DNA of 8,566 nt. Source: an uncultured Alcaligenaceae bacterium (GTDB lineage: Bacteria; Pseudomonadota; Gammaproteobacteria; Burkholderiales; Burkholderiaceae_B). Below, piece by piece: positions 1 through 6,824 of this stretch. The stretch covers positions 1 through 8,566 of the forward strand of contig CALCPT010000549.1 in assembly GCA_937897265.1 (NCBI GenBank). The letters are read 5' to 3'. Position 1 is the stretch's first letter; each line of letters starts with the position of its first letter. Below the pieces are notes generated by a model. It searched no databases. It was not told the DNA's origin and was given only the letters and a program-made list of their open reading frames with translations. The translations under genes and the position numbers were made by a program.

Positions 1-304
1 GTTCGTTTTATCGAGCATCATGGCCGGTATCGCTGGCATCCTCACCGCACAAATCAGTGGCACCGTCGACCCCGCCTTTGGTTTTGAATTAGTACTCATG
101 GGCTTTGTCGCTGCGGTACTCGGAGGAATGGGCAGCTCAGCCGGAGCGCTTCTAGGGGGCATCATCGTTGGGATTATTGGCAAGCTGGTCGGAGGTTATA
201 TCTCAACAGCAGCCGAGCATGGCATTGCCTTTGCGCTGTTGATTATGATGCTAGCCTTGCGACCCGAGGGCTTTTTTGGCCGCGCGGAGGTATCGAAAGC
301 ATGA
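1..304 (+). CDS. livH: Branched-chain amino acid ABC transporter permease, LivH-type (C-terminal part)
   Basis: This is the C-terminal 100 residues of an inner-membrane permease of the LIV (hydrophobic/branched-chain amino acid) ABC importer family. The reading frame is open from base 2 to the stop TGA at 302-304, so the gene starts before the window. The visible part is very hydrophobic and has the LivH-type stretch LGGMGSSAGALLGG (about visible residues 39-52), a conserved loop of this permease family, then another membrane segment and the usual end of RPEGFFGR type. The first in-frame ATG at 20 is internal and should not be taken as the start. The stop overlaps the start of the LivM-LivG gene (ATGA at 301-304), which indicates one operon. 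Together with LivM it would form the channel. The real substrate could be another amino acid, amide, urea or aromatic acid, since LIV-family importers vary. Family call is firm, substrate is not. Confidence 0.9.
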   Translation, partial: FVLSSIMAGIAGILTAQISGTVDPAFGFELVLMGFVAAVLGGMGSSAGALLGGIIVGIIGKLVGGYISTAAEHGIAFALLIMMLALRPEGFFGRAEVSKA

Positions 305-2136
305 ACTCAATGCGTATCCTCTTGACCAAACTGGCGACTCATCCCCTCGCGCTTCTTTTGCTGTTTATCACCGTCTTTTTTGGCGCACCCTATTTGCGCG
401 GCGCAACGTTACAGATTCTGAGCTTTGCGCTCGTGTCGATTCTGTTTACTCAAAGCATCAATGTCTTGACCGGAATGGCAGGGCAGATCTCTTTAGGTCA
501 CGCCGCATTTTTTGGAATTGGGGCGTATGGCAGTGCGATTATCGCCAAGACCTTTGGCTTGAATCTATTTTTAACGATACCCGTTGCTGCAGTGGTTTCG
601 AGCCTCATCGCCTATTTGCTGTCGTACCCTGCCGGACGCGTCAAAGAAGTGTATTTGGCAATGATGACTTTGGGTTTTGGTCAAATCTTTCTGGAGGTCG
701 CACGCGAGTGGACGGATCTGACCGGAGGCGTGATGGGGTTAAGCGGCGTGCCTTCTGCAGGCCTAGGAACCTTGATTATCTTAGGCCATAAATTCAGCAC
801 AACCGATTACTTTCGCGTGCTGCTACTGATCACTTCCTGTTCAATGATTTTTATCAGAAATTTTTCGCAGAGTCGACTGGGGCGCTCACTGTTTGTCATG
901 CACTACAGCGAACTCGCGGCCGGTAGTGTTGGGATTGCACGCAGACAAACCAAGCAACTCGCTTACGCACTCAGTGGGCTGTTAGCGGGCGTCTCTGGCG
1001 GGTTTTACGCGCACTTAGTTGGTTACTTAGGCCCTGAAAGTTTTGCGATCTCGCGCTCGATCGAAGTCTTGGTGGTGGCGATTGTCGGCGGCCTATGGTC
1101 AAGTGCTGGTCAAGTCATCAGTGCCGTATTCTTTACCTTCTTGCCTGAACAATTACAACTATTCGCTGAATATCAATTCATTGCTTACGGTTTAATTTTG
1201 ACTTTTACGCTGATATTGTTCAAACAAGGTATCGGGGGCTTACTGTTTTTGCCCTCCCGCTTCATCCGACAGACTTGGTTGACATCAGCTCGGCAACAAA
1301 GTCAGGCCACCACTACAAACAGTCAAACGAATGAACCACAGTTTTTAAAAATTCAGACGGCGCCGGCCGACATTAGCGTACAAGCCATCACCATGCGGTT
1401 CGGGGGGCTCGTTGCTCTTAACGCGGTATCACTCGATATTCAGGCAGGTCACATCACGGCACTCGTCGGCCCAAATGGCTCGGGTAAAAGCACACTCGTC
1501 AATATCATCGCCGGTGTGTTTCCACCGACAGGTGGGAAAGTGGTCTTGCAAGACATTGACGTCACCGCTCAGCCCGATGTGGCTATGGCCAAGAGAGGTG
1601 TCGTAAGAACGTTTCAAGATCCCCGCCTAGTGCCGCATTTCACCGTGCGCGAAAACATTATGCTGGGCGCACACGCCAAGATGCGTTACACCTGGCTGGA
1701 AGCGGGCTTATCAATGCCACGCGTTCGTCTGCAAGAGGCTAAAGCGTTAGAGCAATGCAACGAGATTTTGCAGTTGCTCGATATCGAGGCGGTTGCAGAT
1801 CAGGCAGTTGAAAGTTTGCCCTACGGCTACAGGCGGATGACCGAGCTTGGCAGAGCACTCTTGGCTCAACCAAAAATTATCTTGCTCGATGAGCCCGCAG
1901 CGGGTTTGTCTGATGTTGAGATGACCAGACTTGCCGAAATTTTAGTCAAACTCAAACATCTAGGCATCACGGTGTTGCTGATTGAACATCATATGGATTT
2001 TTTAACTGGCCTGGTCGATGAAGTCATTGTTCTGGATAGTGGTTCGATTATCTTCAAAGGTGACATGCTCGGGATGCGCCAAGACCCAGAGGTGATCGCC
2101 GCCTATTTAGGGGACGATGAGGTGCAGCATGCTTGA
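301..2136 (+). CDS. Fused LivM permease - LivG ATPase of a LIV-family ABC importer
   Basis: One 611-residue protein joins two subunits that are separate in E. coli. Residues 1 to about 320 are a LivM-type permease with roughly eight or nine hydrophobic segments and the motif GQISLGHAAFFGIGAY at about 61-76. A polar linker rich in Gln, Thr and Ser follows (about 326-350). Residues from about 355 form a LivG-type ATPase: Walker A GPNGSGKST (390-398), signature LPYGYRR (506-512), Walker B ending in LLDEP with D530 and E531, and H-loop H563 in IEHHMDF. The ATPase half appears complete. The signature has Tyr where E. coli LivG has Gln, a minor departure. I chose ATG 301 because GGAGG lies at 286-290; ATG 310 is a weaker option. 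The gene overlaps livH by 4 bases and its end overlaps the start of livF. LivM-LivG fusions are known in Burkholderiales, so this is very probably genuine and not a missed stop codon. It would act in the inner membrane; the binding protein is not in the window. Confidence 0.93.
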   Translation: MNSMRILLTKLATHPLALLLLFITVFFGAPYLRGATLQILSFALVSILFTQSINVLTGMAGQISLGHAAFFGIGAYGSAIIAKTFGLNLFLTIPVAAVVSSLIAYLLSYPAGRVKEVYLAMMTLGFGQIFLEVAREWTDLTGGVMGLSGVPSAGLGTLIILGHKFSTTDYFRVLLLITSCSMIFIRNFSQSRLGRSLFVMHYSELAAGSVGIARRQTKQLAYALSGLLAGVSGGFYAHLVGYLGPESFAISRSIEVLVVAIVGGLWSSAGQVISAVFFTFLPEQLQLFAEYQFIAYGLILTFTLILFKQGIGGLLFLPSRFIRQTWLTSARQQSQATTTNSQTNEPQFLKIQTAPADISVQAITMRFGGLVALNAVSLDIQAGHITALVGPNGSGKSTLVNIIAGVFPPTGGKVVLQDIDVTAQPDVAMAKRGVVRTFQDPRLVPHFTVRENIMLGAHAKMRYTWLEAGLSMPRVRLQEAKALEQCNEILQLLDIEAVADQAVESLPYGYRRMTELGRALLAQPKIILLDEPAAGLSDVEMTRLAEILVKLKHLGITVLLIEHHMDFLTGLVDEVIVLDSGSIIFKGDMLGMRQDPEVIAAYLGDDEVQHA

Positions 2137-2839
2137 GATTACTGATTTATCGGTCAATTACGGCGCAATCAAAGCTGTCAAAAATTTTTCAGGTGGCGCA
2201 AAAGACGGCTTGATTACTGCGATTCTTGGTGCGAATGGTGCGGGTAAATCTTCGCTGCTTCGAGCGATTTCTGGTTTAAACCTCATTACTTCTGGCTCGA
2301 TCAAACTCGATGGCACAGACATCACGCGCTTGGGTGCACACGAGCGCGCTCGTTTGGGCATTGCCCACGCGATGGAAGGACGCCGCTTGTTTCGTCATTT
2401 AACCGTTGAAGAGAATCTACGACTGGCCTGGCGTTTTGGAACACGGCAAGTGCTACTGAAACCCGCACTCGATGATGTGTACGCGCGATTTCCCATCTTA
2501 GCTGAAAAAGCGAAAATACACGCTGGCTTGTTGAGCGGCGGCCAGCAGCAAATGATGATCTTGTCATGCGCCACGATTCGCTCACCGCGGGTATTGTTGC
2601 TCGATGAACCATCTCTTGGCCTTGCGCCTTTAATTACGACTCAAATCTATCAATTCATCAGCGACTTTGCCAAGAGCTCGAACGTCGCCATTATGCTGAG
2701 CGAGCAAATGGCAGCAATTGCACTCAAAGTATCCACTGACGTGTGTGTGTTGCGTCAAGGCACCTCGGTCTTTTCAGGCAGCAAACAAAGCTTGATCGAA
2801 CAAGGTCGCGCAGGCGACCTCTCGTCGATGTATCTTTGA
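2129..2839 (+). CDS. livF: LIV-family ABC importer ATPase, LivF-type
   Basis: This is the second nucleotide-binding subunit of the LIV importer, 236 residues with the start chosen here, close to the usual LivF length. Visible motifs are Walker A GANGAGKSS (34-42), signature LSGGQ (135-139) and Walker B LLLDEPSLGLAP with D159 and E160. At the H-loop position it has SEQM, where LivF proteins commonly have VEQN, so absence of the histidine is normal for this subunit. I prefer ATG 2129 to ATG 2117 because GAGGTG sits at 2119-2124 and because LivF proteins usually begin with a short MLxIxxLxVxYG segment, which starts at 2129. The start lies inside the end of the LivM-LivG gene (stop at 2134-2136), which suggests translational coupling. 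With the fused LivG domain it would form the ATPase pair that drives uptake. No further plus-strand gene follows, so this looks like the last gene of the operon. Confidence 0.93.
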   Translation: MLEITDLSVNYGAIKAVKNFSGGAKDGLITAILGANGAGKSSLLRAISGLNLITSGSIKLDGTDITRLGAHERARLGIAHAMEGRRLFRHLTVEENLRLAWRFGTRQVLLKPALDDVYARFPILAEKAKIHAGLLSGGQQQMMILSCATIRSPRVLLLDEPSLGLAPLITTQIYQFISDFAKSSNVAIMLSEQMAAIALKVSTDVCVLRQGTSVFSGSKQSLIEQGRAGDLSSMYL

Positions 2840-2842
2840 TAT

Positions 2843-2864
2843 CCTCCCGCGCTAAAGGCGGAGG
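2843..2864. other. Hairpin after livF; possible terminator or IS200/IS605-type end remnant
   Basis: CCTCCCGC (2843-2850) and GCGGAGG (2858-2864) can pair as a 7-bp GC-rich stem with one bulged C and a 7-base loop GCTAAAG. It begins 3 bases after the livF stop. CTTT follows but there is no real run of T, so it is a poor intrinsic terminator as it stands. The pattern CCTCC...CTAAAGG..GGAGGCTTT resembles, from memory, the conserved hairpin at the right end of many IS200/IS605 TnpB elements. No transposase remnant is visible beside it. Confidence 0.4.
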
Positions 2865-2933
2865 CTTTGCGCGCAACCCAGCAAACCTGACGACAGACCA
2901 GCAATCAGTCTAGCGCCAGCGTAGGTTAAACGC

Positions 2934-2953
2934 ACTGGATCGGCAAAGCCAGT
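2934..2953. terminator. Weak hairpin at the 3' end of the minus-strand Bug gene
   Basis: ACTGG (2934-2938) pairs with CCAGT (2949-2953) around a 10-base loop; an alternative inner stem GGC-AAA-GCC competes. It lies 7 bases beyond the stop of the Bug gene, where a terminator would be expected. The stem is short and has no T-run after it, so this is only a positional guess. Confidence 0.2.
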
Positions 2954-2959
2954 TCTGCG

Positions 2960-3928
2960 TTAATCACCCTTGATGTTGTTCGTGCGAATAATTTCACCGA
3001 AACGTTTGTAATCTGACTCGATGCGATGTTTTAGCACCTCGGGCTTGCCTCCGACTGGCACATAGCCCAAGGCTTTAAACCGCTCCATTACTGCCGGCGT
3101 GTGCAAAATTTTATCGGACTCTTGACTGATACGATCGATCGCCGCCTGAGGGGTGCCAGCCGGATAGGTGAGCCCCAGCCAGACGCCTATATCAAATCCT
3201 GTAAGCGTTTCGGCAAGCGAAGGCACCTCTGACAAACCCGAAAACCGACTCGAGGTCGACACAGCAAGTGGTATCAAGCGGCCACTTTTAAAGTGCTGTG
3301 TTGCCGGGCCAATTGAACTGAAGGTTACATCGACATGACCACTGATCATGTCTGTGTTGGCCGGCGCCTGTCCCTTGTAAGGAACATGCACGAGATTGAT
3401 CCCCGCCTCGTGCTTGAAAAGCTCTGCCGCTAAATGCCCTGATGAACCATTCCCCGACGAGGCAATGGTGAATTTACCCGGATTCGCCTTCACCAAGGCA
3501 ATCAATTCAGCCACGTTTTTTACGGGCATTTTTTGTGGGTTCACCACCAATACCAACGGCAGGTTTGCCACCAAACTCACGTGGGAAAAACTTTTCAACG
3601 CGTCGTATGGCACGCTATGCAAATGAGGGTTGATGGTGAAAGGCGGATCTGAGCCAAAGCTGATGGTGTAGCCATCCGGCACCGCTTTCGCCAAAAGGTC
3701 TGCGCCAATCACACCCCCGCCACCGGCTCGATTTTCAACAATGAAAGGTTGGCCTACGGCAAGCGCGAGTTGCTCTGCCATGAGGCGCGCAGTCAAATCA
3801 GCAGCACCACCAGGTGCGTAGGGCACGATCATTTTGATCGGTTTAGTTGGCACCCACTGCGCATGGACCGGCGCCACTGCGCCGGTAATCAAAGCCAGAC
3901 CCGTCAGCCAGGCGCTCAGGCCTTTCAT
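2960..3928 (-). CDS. Bug/TctC-family periplasmic substrate-binding protein
   Basis: This is a 322-residue secreted binding protein of the Bug (Bordetella uptake gene) family, whose members bind small carboxylates, amino acids or similar compounds in the periplasm. A signal peptide covers residues 1-23 (hydrophobic core LTGLALITGAVA, likely cleavage VHA|QW). The mature part shows the family marks in order: VPYAPGG (35-41), ENRAGGGG (65-72), PDGYT (84-88), a GNGSSGH stretch at about 159-165 and VPYKG (182-186). Length and domain content are normal. The start ATG (3928-3926 on the minus strand) overlaps the TGA of the upstream cupin gene as ATGA, with a moderate AAGGG about 9 bases upstream, so translation is probably coupled to the cupin. 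No TctA or TctB membrane partner is nearby, as is usual for the many orphan Bug proteins of Burkholderiales; it may feed a distant transporter or act as a sensor. The ligand cannot be predicted. Confidence 0.92.
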   Translation of the reverse strand: MKGLSAWLTGLALITGAVAPVHAQWVPTKPIKMIVPYAPGGAADLTARLMAEQLALAVGQPFIVENRAGGGGVIGADLLAKAVPDGYTISFGSDPPFTINPHLHSVPYDALKSFSHVSLVANLPLVLVVNPQKMPVKNVAELIALVKANPGKFTIASSGNGSSGHLAAELFKHEAGINLVHVPYKGQAPANTDMISGHVDVTFSSIGPATQHFKSGRLIPLAVSTSSRFSGLSEVPSLAETLTGFDIGVWLGLTYPAGTPQAAIDRISQESDKILHTPAVMERFKALGYVPVGGKPEVLKHRIESDYKRFGEIIRTNNIKGD

Positions 3929-4323
3929 GCAGCGATACCCTTTTCTTTTGACTCGCCGTAAGGTGGCGAATAAATCACCAACACGCGCACGGGTTCTTCA
4001 CTAATGCGCGTAAAGGAATGCACTTCGTTTGCTGGGAAAAAACATGAATCCCCTGGGCCTAGCTCGCACGTTTCACCGCCAACTTCAGCGCGCGCACGAC
4101 CCGAAAGCATGTAGCAAACCTGCTCAATCCCAGGATGACGATGCGGCAAGGCTCCGCCACCATCACCCGCCAGCTTGCCACCGACCACACCAAGCAACAC
4201 TTCGACGTGCTTAGCGCCCACGGTCTCAGGCCCGATCAAACGACGATTGACCGTGTCGCCATGATTGGCAGGGCTATAAGGGGTGACGTCTGCTTCTTTA
4301 ACGAAATATCGGCTCTTAGTCAT
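3925..4323 (-). CDS. Small single-domain cupin protein
   Basis: This is a 132-residue cytoplasmic protein with one cupin beta-barrel. Motif 1 is visible as H61, H63, E67 and G75 (HRHPGIEQVCYMLSG). Motif 2 is G91, P97 and H102 (GDSCFFPANEVH), with Asn in place of the usual second Gly. H61, H63, E67 and H102 are the expected metal ligands, so it probably binds a divalent metal. Single-domain cupins include dioxygenases, isomerases, decarboxylases and simple metabolite sensors; nothing here decides among them. I chose the ATG at 4323-4321 because GGAGA lies about 6 bases upstream; the reading frame stays open to an earlier ATG (4371), but that adds a 16-residue lead without a clear ribosome site. 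It is the first gene of a minus-strand pair with the Bug gene (ATGA overlap) and is divergent from the TPP enzyme gene, which suggests a role in the same pathway, perhaps on an unstable keto or enol intermediate (inference). Confidence 0.85.
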   Translation of the reverse strand: MTKSRYFVKEADVTPYSPANHGDTVNRRLIGPETVGAKHVEVLLGVVGGKLAGDGGGALPHRHPGIEQVCYMLSGRARAEVGGETCELGPGDSCFFPANEVHSFTRISEEPVRVLVIYSPPYGESKEKGIAA

Positions 4324-4456
4324 TGCTGTCTCCGGGATTATTTGTGGTCTTGGATCCCATGCTACAAGCATTTACTTGTTTTTTCTAGAGATCTACTTGC
4401 TATGATAGGTAAAAATACAAAGCGCCCGTTTGCGGTGCGTCACCCAGGAGACACGC
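4324..4456. promoter_or_regulatory. Divergent control region between the cupin and TPP-enzyme genes
   Basis: These 133 bases separate two divergent units and must hold both promoters. For the plus strand, TATGAT (4401-4406) is a good -10 candidate, with TTGTTT (4376-4381) as a possible -35 at a long 19-base spacing. A ribosome site AGGAG (4446-4450) precedes ATG 4457 by 6 bases. No convincing minus-strand promoter stands out. The region is AT-richer than the genes around it in its middle part. No regulator gene lies within the visible cluster. Confidence 0.5.
4364..4379. promoter_or_regulatory. Palindromic candidate operator ACAAG-N6-CTTGT
   Basis: ACAAG (4364-4368) and CTTGT (4375-4379) form perfect 5-base inverted arms around six bases. 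The right arm overlaps the candidate -35 element at 4376-4381. TACTTG occurs here (4373-4378) and again at 4394-4399, exactly 21 bases apart, about two helical turns, the second just before the candidate -10. This layout fits a repressor or activator site controlling the divergent genes. Short palindromes do occur by chance, so this remains a candidate. Confidence 0.35.
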
Positions 4457-6136
4457 ATGAAAGTCTATGAAGCCGTCACGGTTGGTTTAGTGGCTGAAGG
4501 TTGCAAAACACTCTTTGGTTTGATGGGCGATGGCAATATGTCGCTCTGGGGCGCTTTAGGGCGTCAAGGCAAAATCGACATCGTCTCGTCCTTTAACGAG
4601 GCCGGCGCCGTCTCGATGGCTGATGGCTACTCGCGCACAACTGGTCAAGTTGGCTTGTGTACCATCACCTGTGGTCCGGGCCTCACACAGGTAGGCACCT
4701 CGCTGAGCATTGCCGTGCGCAATCGCTCGCAAATGGTTCTGATTACCGGACAAATTGCTGCGGGTGCAAAAAACAATATTCAATCCATGGATCAACGGCG
4801 CTTTGTTGAGGCCTGCGGTGCCCGGTTTCACGACATCAGCAGCGCTGATAACTTAGCCGACGAAATGGCCGAAGCGTTCTATGCCGCGCGCGTGCATCGC
4901 ATCCCTGTCGTACTCAACCTCGATATGGCGCTGCAAGAACAGTCTTTTGACTGGGATTTTGATTACCGCCCCTCGACGAACTTCTTGCCTGCCCCAATAG
5001 GCGCACCAAGCGACGAGTCTCTGCAACCGCTCTTAGAGAAGCTGATCGCTGCCGAACGCCCTGTCATCATCGCCGGCCTTGGCGCACAACGTGCGAATGC
5101 GAAACCCGAGATTCTTAAACTCGCTAGACAACTTGGTGCCTTAGTCGGTACCTCACTGCAAGCCAAAGATTTGTTTCTGGGTGAAGAATACAACCTCGGT
5201 ATTTCAGGCACGTTTGCGTCAGCACCAGCTGAGCACCTGTTTGCCGAATCTGACTTTGTCTTGGCACTAGGCGCTGAGTTGGGCTACTACACCGCTGAAG
5301 GCGGTTTGATGTTTCCGTCGGCCGAAGTCGCACGTATCGACATCAAAGCAGCCCCAGACGAAATTGGCGTCATCCCTGGTTTGTATGTCTGCGGTGATGC
5401 AAAGAAGACTGCGGCTGCCTTGAGCCGGCTGCTTGAAGCCCGGCACATACAAAAAGAAGGTTTTCGTACTGCAGCAACTCGCGAAATTTTAAATAGTCCC
5501 GCAGCCGTCTTTACCAAGCCGACCGATGGCCTGGATCCACGTCTACTCGCCAAAAATCTTTCGCAAGGTTTGCCCAAAGATGTCGTGCTCACGATTGGTG
5601 CCGCGCATTACTTTTCGTTTCCGGCGATGTACACCGCTTTGCCTGAGGGTGCTCTAGTTCACTTCTCGCATCACTTCGGCGCAGTGGGCCAAGCGCTACC
5701 TCTTTCAATCGGCGTGAGTGTTGGGCATCCTGGACGTGCACACGTTGCCATGGAAGGCGATGGCAGTGTGATGATGAACTTGCAAGAGCTCTACACAGTC
5801 ACTCGGCACAAGATTCAATTGGTGCTGATCATCTGGAACGATGCGGGCTATGGCGCTGAGGTTCACAAACTCAAAGCAAAAGGGTTTGATCCGACGCTGG
5901 CACAATGGCAATCGGCAGATTTCGCCGCAATCGGAAAAGCCTTCGGTGGCGATGGCGTACGACTCACTTCTGAAGCTGAACTCGCACCCGCCATTGAGCG
6001 CGGCATCAAAGCCGGTGGCTTATTCATCATTGATGCTCGCGTGTCACCCTCTGAAATGAGCGACCCCTACGGCAAGCTGCATTTTGGCCGCGAAAATCGT
6101 GCGCCGCTTTTGCGTCGACTGAATAAAGGCGCCTGA
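4457..6136 (+). CDS. Thiamine diphosphate-dependent enzyme, acetolactate synthase/decarboxylase superfamily
   Basis: This 559-residue cytoplasmic enzyme has the three-domain plan of acetolactate synthase, pyruvate oxidase and benzoylformate decarboxylase. The N-terminal PYR domain (about 1-165) carries the catalytic Glu at E48 in NEAGAVSMADGYSR, followed by CGPGLTQ and LITGQ. A central Rossmann-like domain (about 190-330) contains VIIAGLGAQ. The C-terminal PP domain (about 370-545) has the cofactor and Mg-binding motif GDG (434-436) running to N461 in NDAGYG. All key cofactor residues are present, so it should be active on a 2-keto acid or similar substrate, by carboligation, decarboxylation or oxidation. 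It is not a clear match to any one named enzyme, and the presence of FAD in the central domain cannot be decided by eye. I chose ATG 4457 because AGGAG lies at 4446-4450; an earlier in-frame ATG (4430) has no such site and would add nine unrelated residues. It leads an operon with the CoxG-like and Bug genes; only 2 bases separate it from the former. Confidence 0.9.
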   Translation: MKVYEAVTVGLVAEGCKTLFGLMGDGNMSLWGALGRQGKIDIVSSFNEAGAVSMADGYSRTTGQVGLCTITCGPGLTQVGTSLSIAVRNRSQMVLITGQIAAGAKNNIQSMDQRRFVEACGARFHDISSADNLADEMAEAFYAARVHRIPVVLNLDMALQEQSFDWDFDYRPSTNFLPAPIGAPSDESLQPLLEKLIAAERPVIIAGLGAQRANAKPEILKLARQLGALVGTSLQAKDLFLGEEYNLGISGTFASAPAEHLFAESDFVLALGAELGYYTAEGGLMFPSAEVARIDIKAAPDEIGVIPGLYVCGDAKKTAAALSRLLEARHIQKEGFRTAATREILNSPAAVFTKPTDGLDPRLLAKNLSQGLPKDVVLTIGAAHYFSFPAMYTALPEGALVHFSHHFGAVGQALPLSIGVSVGHPGRAHVAMEGDGSVMMNLQELYTVTRHKIQLVLIIWNDAGYGAEVHKLKAKGFDPTLAQWQSADFAAIGKAFGGDGVRLTSEAELAPAIERGIKAGGLFIIDARVSPSEMSDPYGKLHFGRENRAPLLRRLNKGA

Positions 6137-6138
6137 GC

Positions 6139-6822
6139 ATGCGATTCGAAGGAGAGTTTCGCGTTCCGGGGCAGCCCCGTGCAGTGCTTGAGCGTTTTGC
6201 TGAAGTCGAGCGAATGGTCAAATGCATGCCGGGCGCCAGCATCGACGGACGCGACGATGAGGGCCACTATTTAGGGGGCATGCTCGTTGCCTTTGGACCT
6301 AAAAAAATTAAGTTCAAAGGCAAAGTGACTGCCTCGGTCGACCTAGAGTCATTAACTGGCAAACTGCATGTGCGCGGTGCGGCGGATATGCGTGCCGGCG
6401 CGCGTGCTGAGGTCAACGTGGTGTACACCGTACGCGACGATGCCTCAGCTAGCACGCCCACAAGCATCGTCGCGCTCACGTCCGAGGCTGAACTAGGCGG
6501 TGTATTGGCTGACTTCGGCAGCACAGGTGGTATCGCCGTCACGCAGGCGTTAATGGATGTCTTTGCTCAACGCTGCGCCGAAGAGTTCAGCAAAGAGGCG
6601 AGTGTGCCGACAAGCGGGGGCAACTCAGAGCCAAGCACAACAGCTGCCGGCAGCGAAAGCGCAACTAGCGCGAAGACGGCTGACCCAGGCAGTACAGCAA
6701 CCGCAGGCTCAAGCCCAGCCCCTGAACAGATCAACGAAGCGTTGTCTGCAAACTCCTTGCTCTGGTCAATTATCCAAACAAAATTTAAACAGTTCAAAAA
6801 ATGGTTAGGCCTTAGGAGTTAA
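6139..6822 (+). CDS. CoxG-like SRPBCC-domain protein with membrane-binding tail
   Basis: This 227-residue protein resembles CoxG, the accessory subunit of molybdenum CO dehydrogenase. Residues 1 to about 148 form the SRPBCC (START-like) domain with the family features F-x-G-x-F near the start, MPGA (30-33), a GPKKIKFKGKV segment (about 54-64) and a C-terminal GxxGGxAVTQALMDVFA-like helix (about 125-142). A linker rich in Ser, Thr, Ala, Gly and Pro follows (about 155-200). The last 20 or so residues (LLWSIIQTKFKQFKKWLG) form a hydrophobic and basic amphipathic helix suited to binding the inner face of the membrane. In known systems CoxG tethers CO dehydrogenase to the membrane and has been reported to bind quinone. 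No coxL, coxM or coxS is present in the window. It starts 2 bases after the TPP-enzyme stop, with AAAGG at 6125-6129, and ends 2 bases before the next Bug gene, so all three are probably co-transcribed. Its role here is unknown; a membrane or quinone link for the TPP enzyme is a guess. Confidence 0.85.
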   Translation: MRFEGEFRVPGQPRAVLERFAEVERMVKCMPGASIDGRDDEGHYLGGMLVAFGPKKIKFKGKVTASVDLESLTGKLHVRGAADMRAGARAEVNVVYTVRDDASASTPTSIVALTSEAELGGVLADFGSTGGIAVTQALMDVFAQRCAEEFSKEASVPTSGGNSEPSTTAAGSESATSAKTADPGSTATAGSSPAPEQINEALSANSLLWSIIQTKFKQFKKWLGLRS

Positions 6823-6824
6823 TC

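Larger units (their letters stand above)
2840..2959. other. Convergent intergenic region between livF and a Bug gene
   Basis: This 120-base stretch separates the plus-strand Liv operon from the minus-strand cupin-Bug unit, so both transcripts would end here. It holds the hairpin at 2843-2864 and a second possible hairpin at 2934-2953 with arms ACTGG and CCAGT. Neither has a clear T-run in either direction. I see no open reading frame, tRNA or promoter of note. Confidence 0.5.

Noticed and set aside
276..791. 171-codon open frame on the plus strand
   Set aside because: It lies wholly over the LivM coding region and livH end in another frame. Its translation is rich in Arg and Cys with no family resemblance, while the LivM frame is clearly real.
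4401..4408. CTATGATAG mini-palindrome (4400-4408) as an operator
   Set aside because: Four-base arms around one base are too short to stand out from chance, and the bases already serve as the -10 candidate.
4135..4470. 111-codon plus-strand open frame running from the cupin gene into the TPP enzyme start
   Set aside because: It is antisense to the cupin and crosses the divergent promoter. No ribosome site and no recognisable domain; a shadow frame.
6148..6154. Strong ribosome-site-like GAAGGAG inside the start of the CoxG-like gene
   Set aside because: No suitable in-frame start codon follows at the right distance, and starting later would remove the first strand of the SRPBCC fold.
6567..6797. 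76-codon minus-strand open frame opposite the CoxG linker, with a signal-like hydrophobic stretch
   Set aside because: The hydrophobic look comes from the antisense of the Ser/Ala/Gly-rich linker. No ribosome site and no neighbour in that direction.
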